Shown: positions 40,160 to 48,671 of the stretch, piece by piece | Layout of the letters: each line of letters opens with the position of its first letter | Position numbering within the stretch: position 1 is the first letter of the stretch | From: Staphylococcus borealis | Lineage (GTDB): Bacteria; Bacillota; Bacilli; Staphylococcales; Staphylococcaceae | NCBI RefSeq assembly: GCF_001224225.1 | Contig: NZ_CUEE01000009.1 | Location: forward strand, 27,580 to 91,579 | Direction of reading: 5' to 3' | Length of the DNA: 64,000 bases | Notes under the pieces: model-generated | Seen by the model: the letters and a program-made list of their open reading frames with translations, nothing else | The model's database searches: none | What the model was told of the DNA's origin: nothing | Made by a program: the position numbers and the translations under genes

Positions 40160-41821
40160 TTACATAGATTCAGGTGCAGATACACCAACTAATGTTAATG
40201 CATTGTGTAGTGTAATTCTAACTGCATCTACTAAAGCTACATGTGCTTTCGTTTTTTCTGCATCATCTGTTAATACTTTTTCAGCATTGTAGAATTTATG
40301 GAATGCAGATGCCAAATCTTGAATATAGTTCGTTAAACGGTGTGGTGCACGACTTTCTGCTGCACTTTCAATTGTTGATTCAAATTCAGCTACTTTTTTC
40401 AATAATTCAATCGCTTTTTCATTTGTAATTGTTGAGAAGTCTGCATCAGTTGTAACTTCAACACCTTGCTCTTTTGCTTGTTTCAAGATTGAGCAAATAC
40501 GTGCATGTGCGTATTGCGCGTAATAAATTGGATTATCTTGTGATTTTTCTTTTGCAAGTTCTAAATCAAAATCAAAATGAGAGTCCGGACTACGCATTGT
40601 TAAGAAGTAACGTGCAGCATCAATACCAACCTCATCCATAATTTCTCGTAAAGTAATCGCATTACCAGTACGCTTACTCATCTTCACTTCGACACCGTCT
40701 TGCATTAAACGTACCATTTGCATAATTTGTATTTCAAGACGATCACTATCTACACCAAATGTTTCAAGACTGGCTTTCAAACGGTTAATGTAACCATGGT
40801 GATCAGCACCCATTAAATCGATTAAAATGTCGTTACCGCGATTAATTTTGTTGTAGTGATACGCAGTGTCTGGTGTGAAATAAGTATAATTACCATCTTT
40901 TTTAATTAACACACGGTCTTTATCATCTTTAAAATCAGATGTACGTAACCAAGTTGCACCATCCGCTTCATATGTGTAACCGAGTTCATTCATTTTAGCT
41001 AATGTGTTATCAATAGCCCCGTTCTCATATAGTGATGTTTCACTAAACCAATTATCAAAGTGGACATTGAAATCAGCTAAGTCTTTTTTCAATTTATCCA
41101 TTTCATAATCAACACCAAGTTTTCTAAATGTTTTAAGACGTTCTTCATCAGAATAATCTTTCATTTCTGGGTGCTTATCAGCTAAGTCTTTACCAATTTC
41201 GATAATGTCTTTACCATTATAACCATCTGCAGGCATTTCATGACTTGTATCACCAAGCGCTTCAAAGAAACGTGTCTCAATTGAACGTGCCAAGTTAGTA
41301 ATTTGATTACCAGCATCATTAATATAATATTCACGTGTTACATTGTAACCTGCTGCAATTAAAATATTAGCTAGTGAGTCACCAACAGCAGCGTTTCTTG
41401 CATGACCAATGTGTAAATCGCCAGTTGGGTTGGCAGAAACATACTCTAATAAGATATTTTTATTTTTAGATGCTTCAGCATAACCAAATCGATTACCTTT
41501 TTCAATCGCTTCTGGAATAACTGCAGTTAAATATTGATTATCTAAATAGAAATTAATAAAACCAGGACCCGCGATATCTACTTGCTTCACATTCGCTTTA
41601 CTTGTGTCTAAGTTGTCAACAATCGCTTGAGCGATTTCACGTGGGTTACGTTTCGCAATCTTAGTTAATACCATTGCGATATTAGTTGAGTAATCTCCAT
41701 TTTTAGTGTCTTTTGGTATTTCAACTTTGATATCTGGAATATCTTCAGCAAGACCAGCTTTTTTAATACTCGTTTCAATTTCTTGTATTAAAGTTGTTTT
41801 TACTTGATCAATAATATTCAT
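40160..41821 (-). CDS. argS: Arginyl-tRNA synthetase
   Basis: Class I aminoacyl-tRNA synthetase charging tRNA-Arg, 553 residues. An N-terminal Add-1 domain precedes the HIGH-like signature [10 protein letters not shown] near residue 120; the KMSK signature is [11 protein letters not shown] near 380; the anticodon-binding DALR domain fills the C-terminus. It overlaps the upstream DUF1934 gene by 4 bases (ATGA), so both are co-translated. Confidence 0.97.
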   Translation of the reverse strand: MNIIDQVKTTLIQEIETSIKKAGLAEDIPDIKVEIPKDTKNGDYSTNIAMVLTKIAKRNPREIAQAIVDNLDTSKANVKQVDIAGPGFINFYLDNQYLTAVIPEAIEKGNRFGYAEASKNKNILLEYVSANPTGDLHIGHARNAAVGDSLANILIAAGYNVTREYYINDAGNQITNLARSIETRFFEALGDTSHEMPADGYNGKDIIEIGKDLADKHPEMKDYSDEERLKTFRKLGVDYEMDKLKKDLADFNVHFDNWFSETSLYENGAIDNTLAKMNELGYTYEADGATWLRTSDFKDDKDRVLIKKDGNYTYFTPDTAYHYNKINRGNDILIDLMGADHHGYINRLKASLETFGVDSDRLEIQIMQMVRLMQDGVEVKMSKRTGNAITLREIMDEVGIDAARYFLTMRSPDSHFDFDLELAKEKSQDNPIYYAQYAHARICSILKQAKEQGVEVTTDADFSTITNEKAIELLKKVAEFESTIESAAESRAPHRLTNYIQDLASAFHKFYNAEKVLTDDAEKTKAHVALVDAVRITLHNALTLVGVSAPESM

Positions 41822-42246
41822 TCGCCTATCTCCTTATAATTAATTTCATATTGATATGAGCCCATTTTTTCATCATTTTGATGTAACTCGTATTGAATTT
41901 TTAGCTTCCCACCATTTTCATTCACAAAATGCAAGATACTACGTGTTCTAACAGTCAAAGGGATACGTCCAGCTGGAATATCGTAAAGTGTAGTCGTATC
42001 ATGACCTTCTACAAAGTGAAGATTCATATTAATATCGCCTTTGCGTATTAATTTGACGCCTCGCGCTTCGATTTTAATCGTTACATTGACGACTGCATCT
42101 TCAATTTGTTCTTGGTAACGAATATAATCTGCATTCTTTGTTTGCCAAGAACCTTGAGTAGCAAATTCAAATTTTTGTTTTTCACCATTTTGTTTTAAGA
42201 CTTGCTTCGTTTGAATGTGTATATTCTTATCCAACGTTTGCCTCAC
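41818..42246 (-). CDS. DUF1934 family protein
   Basis: 142 residues forming a beta-barrel-like DUF1934 domain ([18 protein letters not shown], then [15 protein letters not shown] and [20 protein letters not shown]). Usual partner of argS in low-GC Gram-positives; a calycin-type binding fold is suggested, function not known. Ends inside the argS start. Confidence 0.88.
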   Translation of the reverse strand: MRQTLDKNIHIQTKQVLKQNGEKQKFEFATQGSWQTKNADYIRYQEQIEDAVVNVTIKIEARGVKLIRKGDINMNLHFVEGHDTTTLYDIPAGRIPLTVRTRSILHFVNENGGKLKIQYELHQNDEKMGSYQYEINYKEIGE

Positions 42247-42522
42247 CTTAACTTCTAATTAATACACCACATTATAGCATAATTTAGATAGTGCATGTAG
42301 GTGATACTTCTCAGTTTTGAAGCATTTAGGATATATAAGTATCATCATCTATTTTGATAAATTGAGTAATAAAAAGAACAGTATATAGGTTAAATCTTGG
42401 GAAATATTACTATAAAATGACTTATTAGAAGTAAACTATCAGCGTGTATTTGGAGATGATATAATATACTGGTCGCCTATCTCTCAGGCGTCAATTTAGG
42501 CGTAGAGAGGAGGTGCTAATCT
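42247..42522 (+). promoter_or_regulatory. Leader and promoter of the first type I toxin
   Basis: An extended -10 element (TGATATAAT at about 42457-42465) precedes a leader in which GCCTATCTCTC near 42475 can pair with the toxin ribosome-site region (AGAGAGGAGG at 42504-42513). Sequestering the site this way is typical of SprA1-type toxin mRNAs. The predicted transcript to the terminator is about 200 bases. The left part of the stretch (42247-42420) holds no gene I can see. Confidence 0.65.
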
Positions 42523-42618
42523 ATGCTAGAAATCCTTGTTCACATCACGACCACAGTCATCAGTGGTTGTATTATTGCGATATTCACGCATTGGCTACGT
42601 AATCGCAATAATAAATAG
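42523..42618 (+). CDS. SprA1/PepA1-like type I toxin peptide (copy 1)
   Basis: 31-residue hydrophobic peptide with the arrangement of the S. aureus membrane toxin PepA1: start MLEILVHITTTVISGC, then a charged basic tail with a Trp-Leu-Arg motif (HWLRNRNNK). The central segment [20 protein letters not shown] is one membrane helix. AGAGAGGAGG precedes the ATG by 7 bases. An antisense promoter lies beyond the 3' end. It should be a membrane pore-forming toxin silenced by antisense RNA. Confidence 0.85.
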   Translation: MLEILVHITTTVISGCIIAIFTHWLRNRNNK

Positions 42619-42619
42619 G

Positions 42620-42733
42620 CGACCATAGTCACACCAAAAAATCCCCTCACTACGGCAATAGTGAGGGGATTGGTGCATCTATGCTAGTTTCCTTGTTAAC
42701 TAAATTATAACACTGGTGAGTAGAGAAATGCAA
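42620..42733 (-). ncRNA. Predicted antisense antitoxin RNA of module 1
   Basis: On the minus strand, -35 TTGCAT (plus 42728-42733) and -10 TATAAT (plus 42704-42709) with 18 bases between. Transcription leftwards from about 42697 would cover the toxin 3' end and hairpin. Exactly the same promoter layout occurs in modules 2 and 3. The left end is uncertain. Confidence 0.65.
42632..42675. terminator. Terminator of toxin module 1 / overlap zone with antisense RNA
   Basis: Perfect 12-base stem (42641-42652 with 42659-42670), 6-base loop, extended by CACCAA/TTGGTG. It ends the toxin message and would also form part of the antisense RNA, as in SprA1. Confidence 0.85.
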
Positions 42734-43095
42734 AATGATTTCATACGATGACTCAACTAATGAGAAGAAACATATTAAACAACGGTAGAAATTGAGGTGT
42801 GCGATATATTCGATACTAGAAAAACAACATATTTTAAAATTGTAGTTTCTTTTTTAGGTAACATCATTCTCACATATATCGGGATAATAACTAATTATTA
42901 ATGTAATAGAAAACAATATGTGATCCTACATAGACATTATCATTTAATTTGGCAAGACTATTTGGTAACACTGTGGATGAATTTTTTTCTTAATCATTTA
43001 TTTATCACAAAAAGAGAGTGTAAATTCCCCTCTCTTCATGTGCAATAGTACTATGTATTAAATGTTGTCTCAAAAACGTCGATGTATTTATCTCC
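42734..43095. other. Intergenic stretch, possible 34-residue ORF
   Basis: AT-rich. A GTG-started ORF at 42797-42901 (+) would encode 34 hydrophobic residues starting MCDIFDTRKTTYFK, preceded by the weak site TTGAG. I give it little weight. No other gene is visible. Confidence 0.3.
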
Positions 43096-43755
43096 CTACC
43101 TATGTATTATTAATATCATAATGAGAATAATTACCCATATTGACATCAATAATGGTCTTATAGATATGAGTCTCCATCGTCCTTTTATTATTCTTAAAAT
43201 GATATTTATGATTATGTAAATAACAAATAGTGCGATAAAAATATATAGTATGAAAAAGTTTCCAATTGCAAAATCTTCTCTATACTGTGTGGATGCTTTA
43301 ATTGACATGGTGATCATAAAAATAAACGACATCAGTAGCGATATAATACCTTTATATTTAGCTATGTCTAAATTAATTTTCATACTTTCAATTTTGTCAT
43401 ACTTCTGTTGTGTAATCATTTTATCTGGTGCCTTAGTTAACTCCTGAATCTTTATTTTTAAGGGTCTTGACCATAACCCCCTTACACCCATAATTCCATA
43501 CAGCAACACACCTATATTCAATATGAGCATCAAGTTTTCAAACTGATTTACGCTTTCTTCTTTTATGAGAATCACAGGTATTAAATATAAAATGAACGCT
43601 ATAATATATGTCATTACTGGCAATACTTTAAGACCACCCGAATGCATAACAGATGTAAAATGTACTAAATAAAACAGACCAAATACGATTATAATAAGTA
43701 GAATATCCATTATGTGGTAGACACCCCCCCATACCTTGACTTTTACTTCACTCAT
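43096..43755 (-). CDS. Membrane protein of the T7SS-like island, about six helices
   Basis: 219 residues; hydrophobic segments near 15-35, 45-65, 72-92, 135-155, 165-190 and 195-218, with a basic loop of about 35 residues between helices 3 and 4. I do not recognise a family with certainty. It is co-directional with the DUF5079-like genes and begins at the end of a decayed DUF5085-like remnant (its ATG is within the GTGTTTTGGCATGAG junction). This fits a component of an effector/immunity cluster. Confidence 0.55.
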   Translation of the reverse strand: MSEVKVKVWGGVYHIMDILLIIIVFGLFYLVHFTSVMHSGGLKVLPVMTYIIAFILYLIPVILIKEESVNQFENLMLILNIGVLLYGIMGVRGLWSRPLKIKIQELTKAPDKMITQQKYDKIESMKINLDIAKYKGIISLLMSFIFMITMSIKASTQYREDFAIGNFFILYIFIALFVIYIIINIILRIIKGRWRLISIRPLLMSIWVIILIMILIIHR

Positions 43756-43756
43756 G

Positions 43757-43918
43757 CCAAAACACTTTCTTTATTAAATATAATGAAATCCATTGTTAAA
43801 CTATCGTACGACATAAATAACCTTTAACTCTTTTCATATCATCTTCCCACTAATCTGGATGAATAGAAAATTCCATTTTTGCTATATGAGGCATTATCAA
43901 TACGTCTAATTCCATTAT
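43757..43918 (-). pseudogene. DUF5085-like gene remnant A
   Basis: Minus-strand reading from 43918 gives MELDVLIMPHIAKMEFS then IHPD and a stop (TAG), with related frames continuing (WEDDMKRVKGYL, then a frameshift and FNKESV). The first 68 bases are repeated almost exactly at 45017-45084. It looks like a decayed GyrI-like DUF5085 gene as found in staphylococcal T7SS clusters; family is suggested from the short N-terminal pattern only. Confidence 0.5.
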
Positions 43919-44580
43919 TTATTGACTCCATATCTTTTTTTATTATCTTCACTTAGTTTACTAAAATCAGTAAATACTCTTCCATATAATAAATAATAAC
44001 TAGTCACCAAAAAATTGCATGCAAAAATATACAATATTGACAGTAAAAATATAAAATGGGAATCGGCTATATTTGGAATTATTATATATTCTATAATTTT
44101 TTGTATATATATCAACGAAGCAATAGCCTTCAAAATAATAATTACTATTCTTTTATCATATTTTAACCACTTGGGAGAAAATCTCATTAATAATACACTT
44201 AATATATGCATAGTTGTACAAAAAAGTAATGTTATAAAACCAATATACCAATATTTATCTAAATAAAAATGATGTTCAGCTGCCATAAAAAAATACGAAT
44301 TATATAAAGTTAGATACGAGACATAGAGACTTAATATATTTACTATTAAATATCGCTTCGCTTTATTTATGGGATTATCAATTTTCTTTTCAAAAAATTG
44401 GAATAGTCCAAGTAAATTAACAACTAATGCAAGCACTGTAGTAATGATTAGATAGCTAGGTGTTTTTTCAAGTGTAAGATCAAATAGATATTGTACATAT
44501 GAAACAAATATAAACAGTAATGATAATATATTTATTACTTGTATTGCTGGTTTTCTTAAACGATTTAATGATTCTTCCAA
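43915..44580 (-). CDS. DUF5079-like membrane protein (copy A)
   Basis: 221 residues, six to seven membrane helices, with a conserved start (LNRLRKPAIQVIN), the loop NSYFFMAAEHHFYLD, and SLIYIQKIIEYIIIPNIADSHF. Nearly the same layout and about half identical residues to copy B (45080). DUF5079 proteins sit in S. aureus type VII secretion loci near LXG-type toxins. Roles as immunity or export helpers are suspected. Its 3' end overlaps remnant A. Confidence 0.68.
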   Translation of the reverse strand: MEESLNRLRKPAIQVINILSLLFIFVSYVQYLFDLTLEKTPSYLIITTVLALVVNLLGLFQFFEKKIDNPINKAKRYLIVNILSLYVSYLTLYNSYFFMAAEHHFYLDKYWYIGFITLLFCTTMHILSVLLMRFSPKWLKYDKRIVIIILKAIASLIYIQKIIEYIIIPNIADSHFIFLLSILYIFACNFLVTSYYLLYGRVFTDFSKLSEDNKKRYGVNK

Positions 44581-44681
44581 TTTATTTGACCACCTTTATG
44601 AAAATATTGAACTTACTGATGTTCCAAAGTGTTTTACATTATTAATAGCATCACTGGTTGTTTTTTTGTATTTTTCCATGC

Positions 44682-44954
44682 TTATGAATTTCTAGTTGCC
44701 GTTACTTTTTCGTTCGCTTTGTCTTTAGCTATATCCGTTGCAGACTTACCGCCAACTAATTTTTGTTCTGATAAAGACGAAATAGTCATCCCAGCTACTA
44801 GACCATCAGCTGCTTTTAACGGACCACCAATACTTGTACCAATAGCAGTTGATGTTCCAGTTGTGGCAGCCATTGCACCAAGGTCAATGACAGAATCAAC
44901 TATTTTTCTTTGCATAGATTTTTCAGAGGCAAAATTTGATCCAACAACTAGCAT
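44682..44954 (-). CDS. Glycine-zipper fragment, probable C-terminal piece of an LXG-type effector
   Basis: 90 residues with a Gly/Ala-rich segment (LGAMAATTGTSTAIGTSIGGPL) ending KDKANEKVTATRNS. The reading frame is open a few residues upstream (YLYIDG) and then closed, so the N-terminus is lost. Such glycine-zipper segments occur near the C-termini of staphylococcal T7SS toxins such as TspA. The fragment sits between the two DUF5079-like genes. Likely a remnant; activity cannot be judged. Confidence 0.45.
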   Translation of the reverse strand: MLVVGSNFASEKSMQRKIVDSVIDLGAMAATTGTSTAIGTSIGGPLKAADGLVAGMTISSLSEQKLVGGKSATDIAKDKANEKVTATRNS

Positions 44955-44956
44955 GC

Positions 44957-45084
44957 CATCTATATATAAATATTATTCGAAATAAACACTTCTTTAGTAC
45001 ATCTCATACTTTCAATAATCTGGATGAATAGAAAATTCCATTTTTGCTATATGAGGCATTATCAATACGTCTAATTCCATTATA
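44957..45084 (-). pseudogene. DUF5085-like gene remnant B
   Basis: Minus-strand reading repeats MELDVLIMPHIAKMEFS and IHPDY, then stops at TGA and continues in other frames (KYEM, SVYFE). Same origin as remnant A; its N-terminal 68 bases are nearly identical, while the rest has diverged. Confidence 0.5.
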
Positions 45085-45727
45085 TACTCTCCTGCTTACT
45101 TGTATTTTCTATTGCAGTATAGACCTCTCCATAAAGCAAGAAATATTGAGTTGCTAATGAGTTAGCAACAAATATCATTATCATACTAACTATGATTACA
45201 AAATGTGACTCTGCAACATTAGGAATTAATATATATTCAACAATTTTTTGAACATAAATTGTTGATGCTATAACACTTAACGCCAGAATCCAAACATATT
45301 TATTACCTTTTAGCCATGAAGGTTTACTTGCCATTAATAATAGTTTACAAATATGCGCACTTGCACATATTGATAGAAATAGAAAGCCAACAACCCAAAA
45401 AGTAGTTAAATTAATATGATGTTCTTCTGCCATGAAAAAGTATGAATTATAAAATGATAAGTAAGTCGAGTAACCAGTCAAACAACCAATTATTAAATAT
45501 CTTTTGGCCGTCTTTAGTTCAATACTATCTTTCTTTTCGAAAAGTTGTATAAATCCAAAAAAGATGATAATTATTTCTATCAATGTAGTAATGATTAAGT
45601 AAATAGGTGTTCTTTCAATGGTTAAACTGTAAAAATATTGCACTCCCCCCGCTAAAATCATTAATAATGAAAGTACATTCATCACTTGAACACTTGGTTT
45701 TCGTAATTTTTTTAAACTATTTTCCAT
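45080..45727 (-). CDS. DUF5079-like membrane protein (copy B)
   Basis: 215 residues, same helix pattern as copy A: LKKLRKPSVQVMN start, NSYFFMAEEHHINL loop, ASTIYVQKIVEYILIPNVAESHF. The two genes look like duplicates now well diverged. Ribosome site AAGGAG on its minus strand 8 bases before the ATG. It ends against remnant B. T7SS-cluster membrane partner, role unknown. Confidence 0.68.
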   Translation of the reverse strand: MENSLKKLRKPSVQVMNVLSLLMILAGGVQYFYSLTIERTPIYLIITTLIEIIIIFFGFIQLFEKKDSIELKTAKRYLIIGCLTGYSTYLSFYNSYFFMAEEHHINLTTFWVVGFLFLSICASAHICKLLLMASKPSWLKGNKYVWILALSVIASTIYVQKIVEYILIPNVAESHFVIIVSMIMIFVANSLATQYFLLYGEVYTAIENTSKQESI

Positions 45728-45791
45728 TTTTTTCTCCTTTAAAATATTGAAATAATTGATTTGCTAAGGCTCTTATAAAGTATATTGTTAA

Positions 45792-46005
45792 GCGTGGGAG
45801 TGGCACAGAATTCTTTTTGAATTCGTAGTCCCTCTCCCAACTTGCTTTGCTTGTTGAATTTCTTAGTGAAATTTTCTTTGTTGGGGCCCCCGCCCGCAAG
45901 GATGATTAGAACTGAGAAAAGCTTGATTTAAGCGCCTTCTCAGTACAGTCAGCTACTGCGAATTTGCAAAATAGCATTATTATATTATTTATGTCCCAGC
46001 CTCAT
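45792..46005 (-). repeat. STAR-type intergenic repeat, copy 8
   Basis: Complete inverse copy: GGGAGTGGCACAGAATTC, TCCCAACTTGCTTTGCTTG, the TTGTTGGGGCCC core near 45880-45891, GGATGATTAGAACTGAG, CTCAGTACAGTCAGCTACTGC and TTATGTCCCAGCC. It breaks the DUF5085-like remnant C from the following DUF5079-like gene. Confidence 0.92.
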
Positions 46006-46007
46006 GC

Positions 46008-46110
46008 CAACACTTTCTTCATTAAAGATAATAGGTCCCATTGAATAAATACCATTAGAAGTAAACAATTCTTTAATTCTTTTAATCTCATATTTTAATA
46101 TTTTTAAGTT
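46008..46110 (-). pseudogene. DUF5085-like gene remnant C
   Basis: Minus-strand reading gives KYEIKRIKELFTSNGIYSMG then PIIFNEESVGM and is cut at the STAR repeat. It aligns with the 3' part of remnant A (TTTAATAAAGAAAGTGTT region). No start is present, so it is a fragment. Confidence 0.45.
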
Positions 46111-46286
46111 TTTTGTTACCTACCACTTCAATATAAATATTTACATACAGTAAATATCACTATTAAGTATATTCTTAATAATAGAATTTATATATCTTAA
46201 TTTATTTGCTTTGACAAAATCTTAAACTATATATACATATAAAAATAGGAAGCATTATATATATAAAAGAAGGTTCTCAAAAGTTA

Positions 46287-46550
46287 ATGATTATCAATCG
46301 AGGGGCAATTGTAGAAATTGAGGGTCAAAAGTATATGTTCGATTATTCAGCATGTAAATACCCAGTTGGTGTTGTAGAAGATCAAATCTATTACTTCAAT
46401 GAAGAGAATATTGATAGCGTTATATTTGAAGGTTACTTTGATCAAGAAGAAGTAAGATTTCAAGAATTATTTAAAGAAATGATCGATAATTTAGATAAAG
46501 AAATTCAACGTGGTACTGTTCAAAAGAAAGATAATTTTGATTTAATTTAA
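46287..46550 (+). CDS. DUF4176-like protein (copy 1, N-terminus eroded)
   Basis: 87 residues; DUF4176 pattern (IINRGAIVEIEGQKYMFDY, CKYPVGVVEDQ, IYYFNEENIDSVIFEGY, RFQELFKEM). DUF4176 proteins belong to Bacillota T7SS loci. The frame is open upstream and continues the homology (IGSIIYIKEGSQKL), but the start codon seen in copy 2 (METIGS) is replaced by AAA, so translation would have to use the internal ATG. It lies just before toxin module 2. Confidence 0.7.
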   Translation: MIINRGAIVEIEGQKYMFDYSACKYPVGVVEDQIYYFNEENIDSVIFEGYFDQEEVRFQELFKEMIDNLDKEIQRGTVQKKDNFDLI

Positions 46551-46661
46551 CATAAATTGACTTATTAGAAGTTACCTATCATCGTAAATTCGTAGATGAT
46601 ATAATATTAAGGTCGCCTATCTCTCAGGCGTCAATCTAGACGCAGAGAGGAGGTGCTAAAA
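46551..46661 (+). promoter_or_regulatory. Leader and promoter of the second type I toxin
   Basis: Extended -10 TGATATAAT near 46597-46605 and the same CCTATCTCTC...AGAGAGGAGG pairing as module 1, so the ribosome site would again be sequestered. The segment is almost identical to that of module 1 from CTTATTAGAAGT onwards. Confidence 0.65.
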
Positions 46662-46757
46662 ATGACAGATATCTTTGTTCACATCATGACCACAGTCATC
46701 AGTGGTTGTATCGTTGCGTTGTTTGCGCATTGGTTACGTAAACGTAATGATAAATAG
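46662..46757 (+). CDS. SprA1/PepA1-like type I toxin peptide (copy 2)
   Basis: 31 residues: start [16 protein letters not shown], tail HWLRKRNDK; a single membrane helix between. 31 codons as in copy 1, with about two thirds of residues the same. Ribosome site AGAGAGGAGG at 7 bases. An intact antisense promoter follows. Confidence 0.85.
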   Translation: MTDIFVHIMTTVISGCIVALFAHWLRKRNDK

Positions 46758-46872
46758 GCGGCATAATCACACCAAAAAACCCCTCACTACTCGCAATAGT
46801 GAGGGGTTTGGTGCATCAAATGCAGACATCTTTGTTAATTACATTATAACACCATACTGGATAGGAATGCAA
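46758..46872 (-). ncRNA. Predicted antisense antitoxin RNA of module 2
   Basis: Minus-strand -35 TTGCAT (plus 46867-46872) and -10 TATAAT (plus 46843-46848), spacing 18. A hairpin with a perfect 12-base stem (46778-46789, 46797-46808) lies in the predicted overlap with the toxin message. Same architecture as module 1. Confidence 0.65.
46778..46808. terminator. Terminator of toxin module 2
   Basis: Perfect 12-base stem with a 7-base loop, embedded in the CACCAA/TTGGTG frame. Confidence 0.85.
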
Positions 46873-46927
46873 AATTGAAATTATGGAATATAAAGGGGAT
46901 AGAATCTGAAAATGAGTATTGTTACAA

Positions 46928-47071
46928 ATGATAGGACTTATTTTTGGTGTTCAAAACAATCTTATGATTTATATTGGAAGTCCCTTAATATTTTTCATGT
47001 TTTCATTAATGAACCTCATTACATATGACAACGAAGAGGTATTTATAAGTAAGCTAAGTCAATCAGAGTAA
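46928..47071 (+). CDS. Small hydrophobic ORF, 47 residues
   Basis: Begins MIGLIFGVQNNLMIYIGS, one hydrophobic stretch, then an acidic tail (YDNEEVFISKLSQSE). No good ribosome site is visible. It may be a remnant of a longer T7SS membrane gene, because it lies between toxin module 2 and the broken DUF4176 copy. Low confidence. Confidence 0.3.
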   Translation: MIGLIFGVQNNLMIYIGSPLIFFMFSLMNLITYDNEEVFISKLSQSE

Positions 47072-47127
47072 ATAAACATATCAAATTTGAATCAATCTAA
47101 AATAAAAGTAAAGATAAGTGAGATAAA

Positions 47128-47445
47128 ATGGAAACAATAGGAAGCATTATATATTTAAAAGAAGGTTCTCAAAAGTTAATGATTATCAATCGAGGGCCAA
47201 TTGTAGAAATTGAGAGTCAAAAGTATATGTTCGATTATTCAGCATGTAAATACCCAGTTGGTATTGTAGAAGCGCAAATCTATTATTTCCAATGAAAAGA
47301 ATATTGATAAAGTTATATTTGGGGCTACTCTGATCAAGATGAAACAAGATTTCAAGAATTATTTAAAGAAATGATCGATAATTTGGATAAAGATATTCAA
47401 CGTGGTACTGTTTAACAAAAAGATAGCTTTGGTTTGATTTAATGA
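47128..47445 (+). pseudogene. DUF4176-like gene copy 2, frameshifted
   Basis: Starts with the intact ATG and METIGSIIYLKEGSQKL, matches copy 1 for about 54 residues, then a one-base insertion near 47289 gives a stop (CAATGA) at 47293-47295. A second indel follows near 47327 and a premature TAA near 47414. Copy 1 lost its start, copy 2 its reading frame. Each alone is therefore broken in a different place. Confidence 0.7.
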
Positions 47446-47499
47446 AAGTTATATGCCATCGCAAATTGGCAGATACGAGAATTTTTAGATCCTTTATCT

Positions 47500-47632
47500 C
47501 TTAAGCGTCAATTTAAACGCAGGGCGCAGGTACCTGATAAATGGTGGAAGCTTAATATCACAACCACAGTCATCAGTGAATGTATCGTTGCGTTGTTTAC
47601 GCATTGGTTACGTAAACGTAACGATAAATAGG
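47500..47632 (+). pseudogene. Decayed PepA1-like toxin (copy 3)
   Basis: The frame ATCACAACCACAGTC.. TGG-TTA-CGT to the stop at about 47630 ([20 protein letters not shown]) matches copies 1 and 2 at the C-terminus. There is no start codon in frame: the ATG at 47541 runs into a stop after four codons, and the AGAGAGGAGG site is lost. The terminator (47653-47681) and antisense promoter (TTGTAT/TATATT spaced 18, plus 47741-47746 and 47717-47722) remain. Confidence 0.7.
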
Positions 47633-47652
47633 CGGCATAACCACATCAAAAC

Positions 47653-47681
47653 CACCCTCACTACTCGCAATAGTGAGGGTG
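47653..47681. terminator. Terminator of decayed toxin module 3
   Basis: 11-base stem CACCCTCACTA/TAGTGAGGGTG with the same 7-base loop CTCGCAA as module 2. Confidence 0.75.
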
Positions 47682-47746
47682 TTGGTACATATATGCATAT
47701 AATTTTCAACAGACATAATATAACACTCGATAAAGAAAGAATACAA
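47682..47746 (-). ncRNA. Possible antisense RNA surviving from module 3
   Basis: Minus-strand -35 TTGTAT and -10 TATATT, 18 apart, as in modules 1 and 2. With the toxin dead, an intact antisense RNA could still act on the homologous toxin mRNAs, but that is inference. Confidence 0.4.
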
Positions 47747-47812
47747 TTGACGATTACTTTAACAAAATAGTACGTACTCCAACTATTTTTGAAATTGCGT
47801 TCTCCTTCTATT

Positions 47813-48355
47813 CTAAGCTCCTGAGCCCTCGAATCCAATAATTGCTGATTGTACTTTACCGTTCTTTTGTACAAACGTTACGGGTGTATGATAATTACCA
47901 TTTTGGCCACCAACTAATTTATAATCATCGCTATTAGGATTTTTATGACCATGAACATCTGCTTGCTCTACAAGATCGCTACCATAAACAGATTTAAGTT
48001 GTTTCACAGTTACATTGTTTACCTTAATTTGGACAGATGTTGCTGTTTTCTTTCCAGACTTCACTGAAAAGAAGTTTTGATCATATTTACTAAAGTTGTT
48101 CAACTTACTGCTTGTTCCCGTTTGAGGTACTATTTTAGTTCCATTAAACGTAACATTGCCATACTTAACCGCATTTTTAAACGTTTTATTTAATAAAAAT
48201 GAACCATCGTTATTTACATAGCCACTATACGTATAATATGGTGTAGTAGCTGCATGTGCTTGATTATTGTGTGGTTGTTCTACTGAGGCTCCGACTCCGA
48301 ATACTGTTCCCATGGCTAAAGTTGCACTAACAATTGCTTTGGCAGTTTTATTCAT
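47813..48355 (-). CDS. IsaB-like secreted antigen
   Basis: 180 residues with a signal peptide (cleavage near AHAA, residue about 35). The mature protein begins TTPYYTYSGYVNNDGSFLLNK and resembles IsaB, the immunodominant staphylococcal antigen B (start TPYYTYNGYIGNNANF as I remember it). IsaB binds nucleic acids and inhibits autophagy in S. aureus. Here the C-terminal part (VHGHKNPNSDDYKLVGGQNG) is more divergent. Ribosome site GAGAGGAAG before ATG. AT-rich upstream. Confidence 0.75.
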   Translation of the reverse strand: MNKTAKAIVSATLAMGTVFGVGASVEQPHNNQAHAATTPYYTYSGYVNNDGSFLLNKTFKNAVKYGNVTFNGTKIVPQTGTSSKLNNFSKYDQNFFSVKSGKKTATSVQIKVNNVTVKQLKSVYGSDLVEQADVHGHKNPNSDDYKLVGGQNGNYHTPVTFVQKNGKVQSAIIGFEGSGA

Positions 48356-48671
48356 ATGAATCTTCCTCTCATTTCTTAGTCAAATCGTCATAACAATCTT
48401 TATATTACGATTTGTTTACAATATTACAACAATGTTTCTAAAATTGCAATTTTACATCTATTAAAACATTATTCATCCCGAAATAATTATGATTCATATT
48501 TGCTATGTTCACCATATAAAAATGCACCCCATAAAGTTAAATTTTAAGCTCAACCTTAGGGATGCACCTTATCGAATAGTTTTTTAAACACTAATTTCTT
48601 AAGTATATTACGATATTCTATTTCTAATAAATTAATGTCGTCTATCCATCATAGTCTATTAATTTTTGCTT

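Noticed and set aside
42797..42901. 34-residue hydrophobic ORF after toxin module 1
   Set aside because: Weak ribosome site and no support from repeats; mentioned only within the intergenic entry.
46287..47445. A CRISPR-like array from the repeated stretches
   Set aside because: The repeats are gene-length duplications with coding content, not short regular repeats with spacers.
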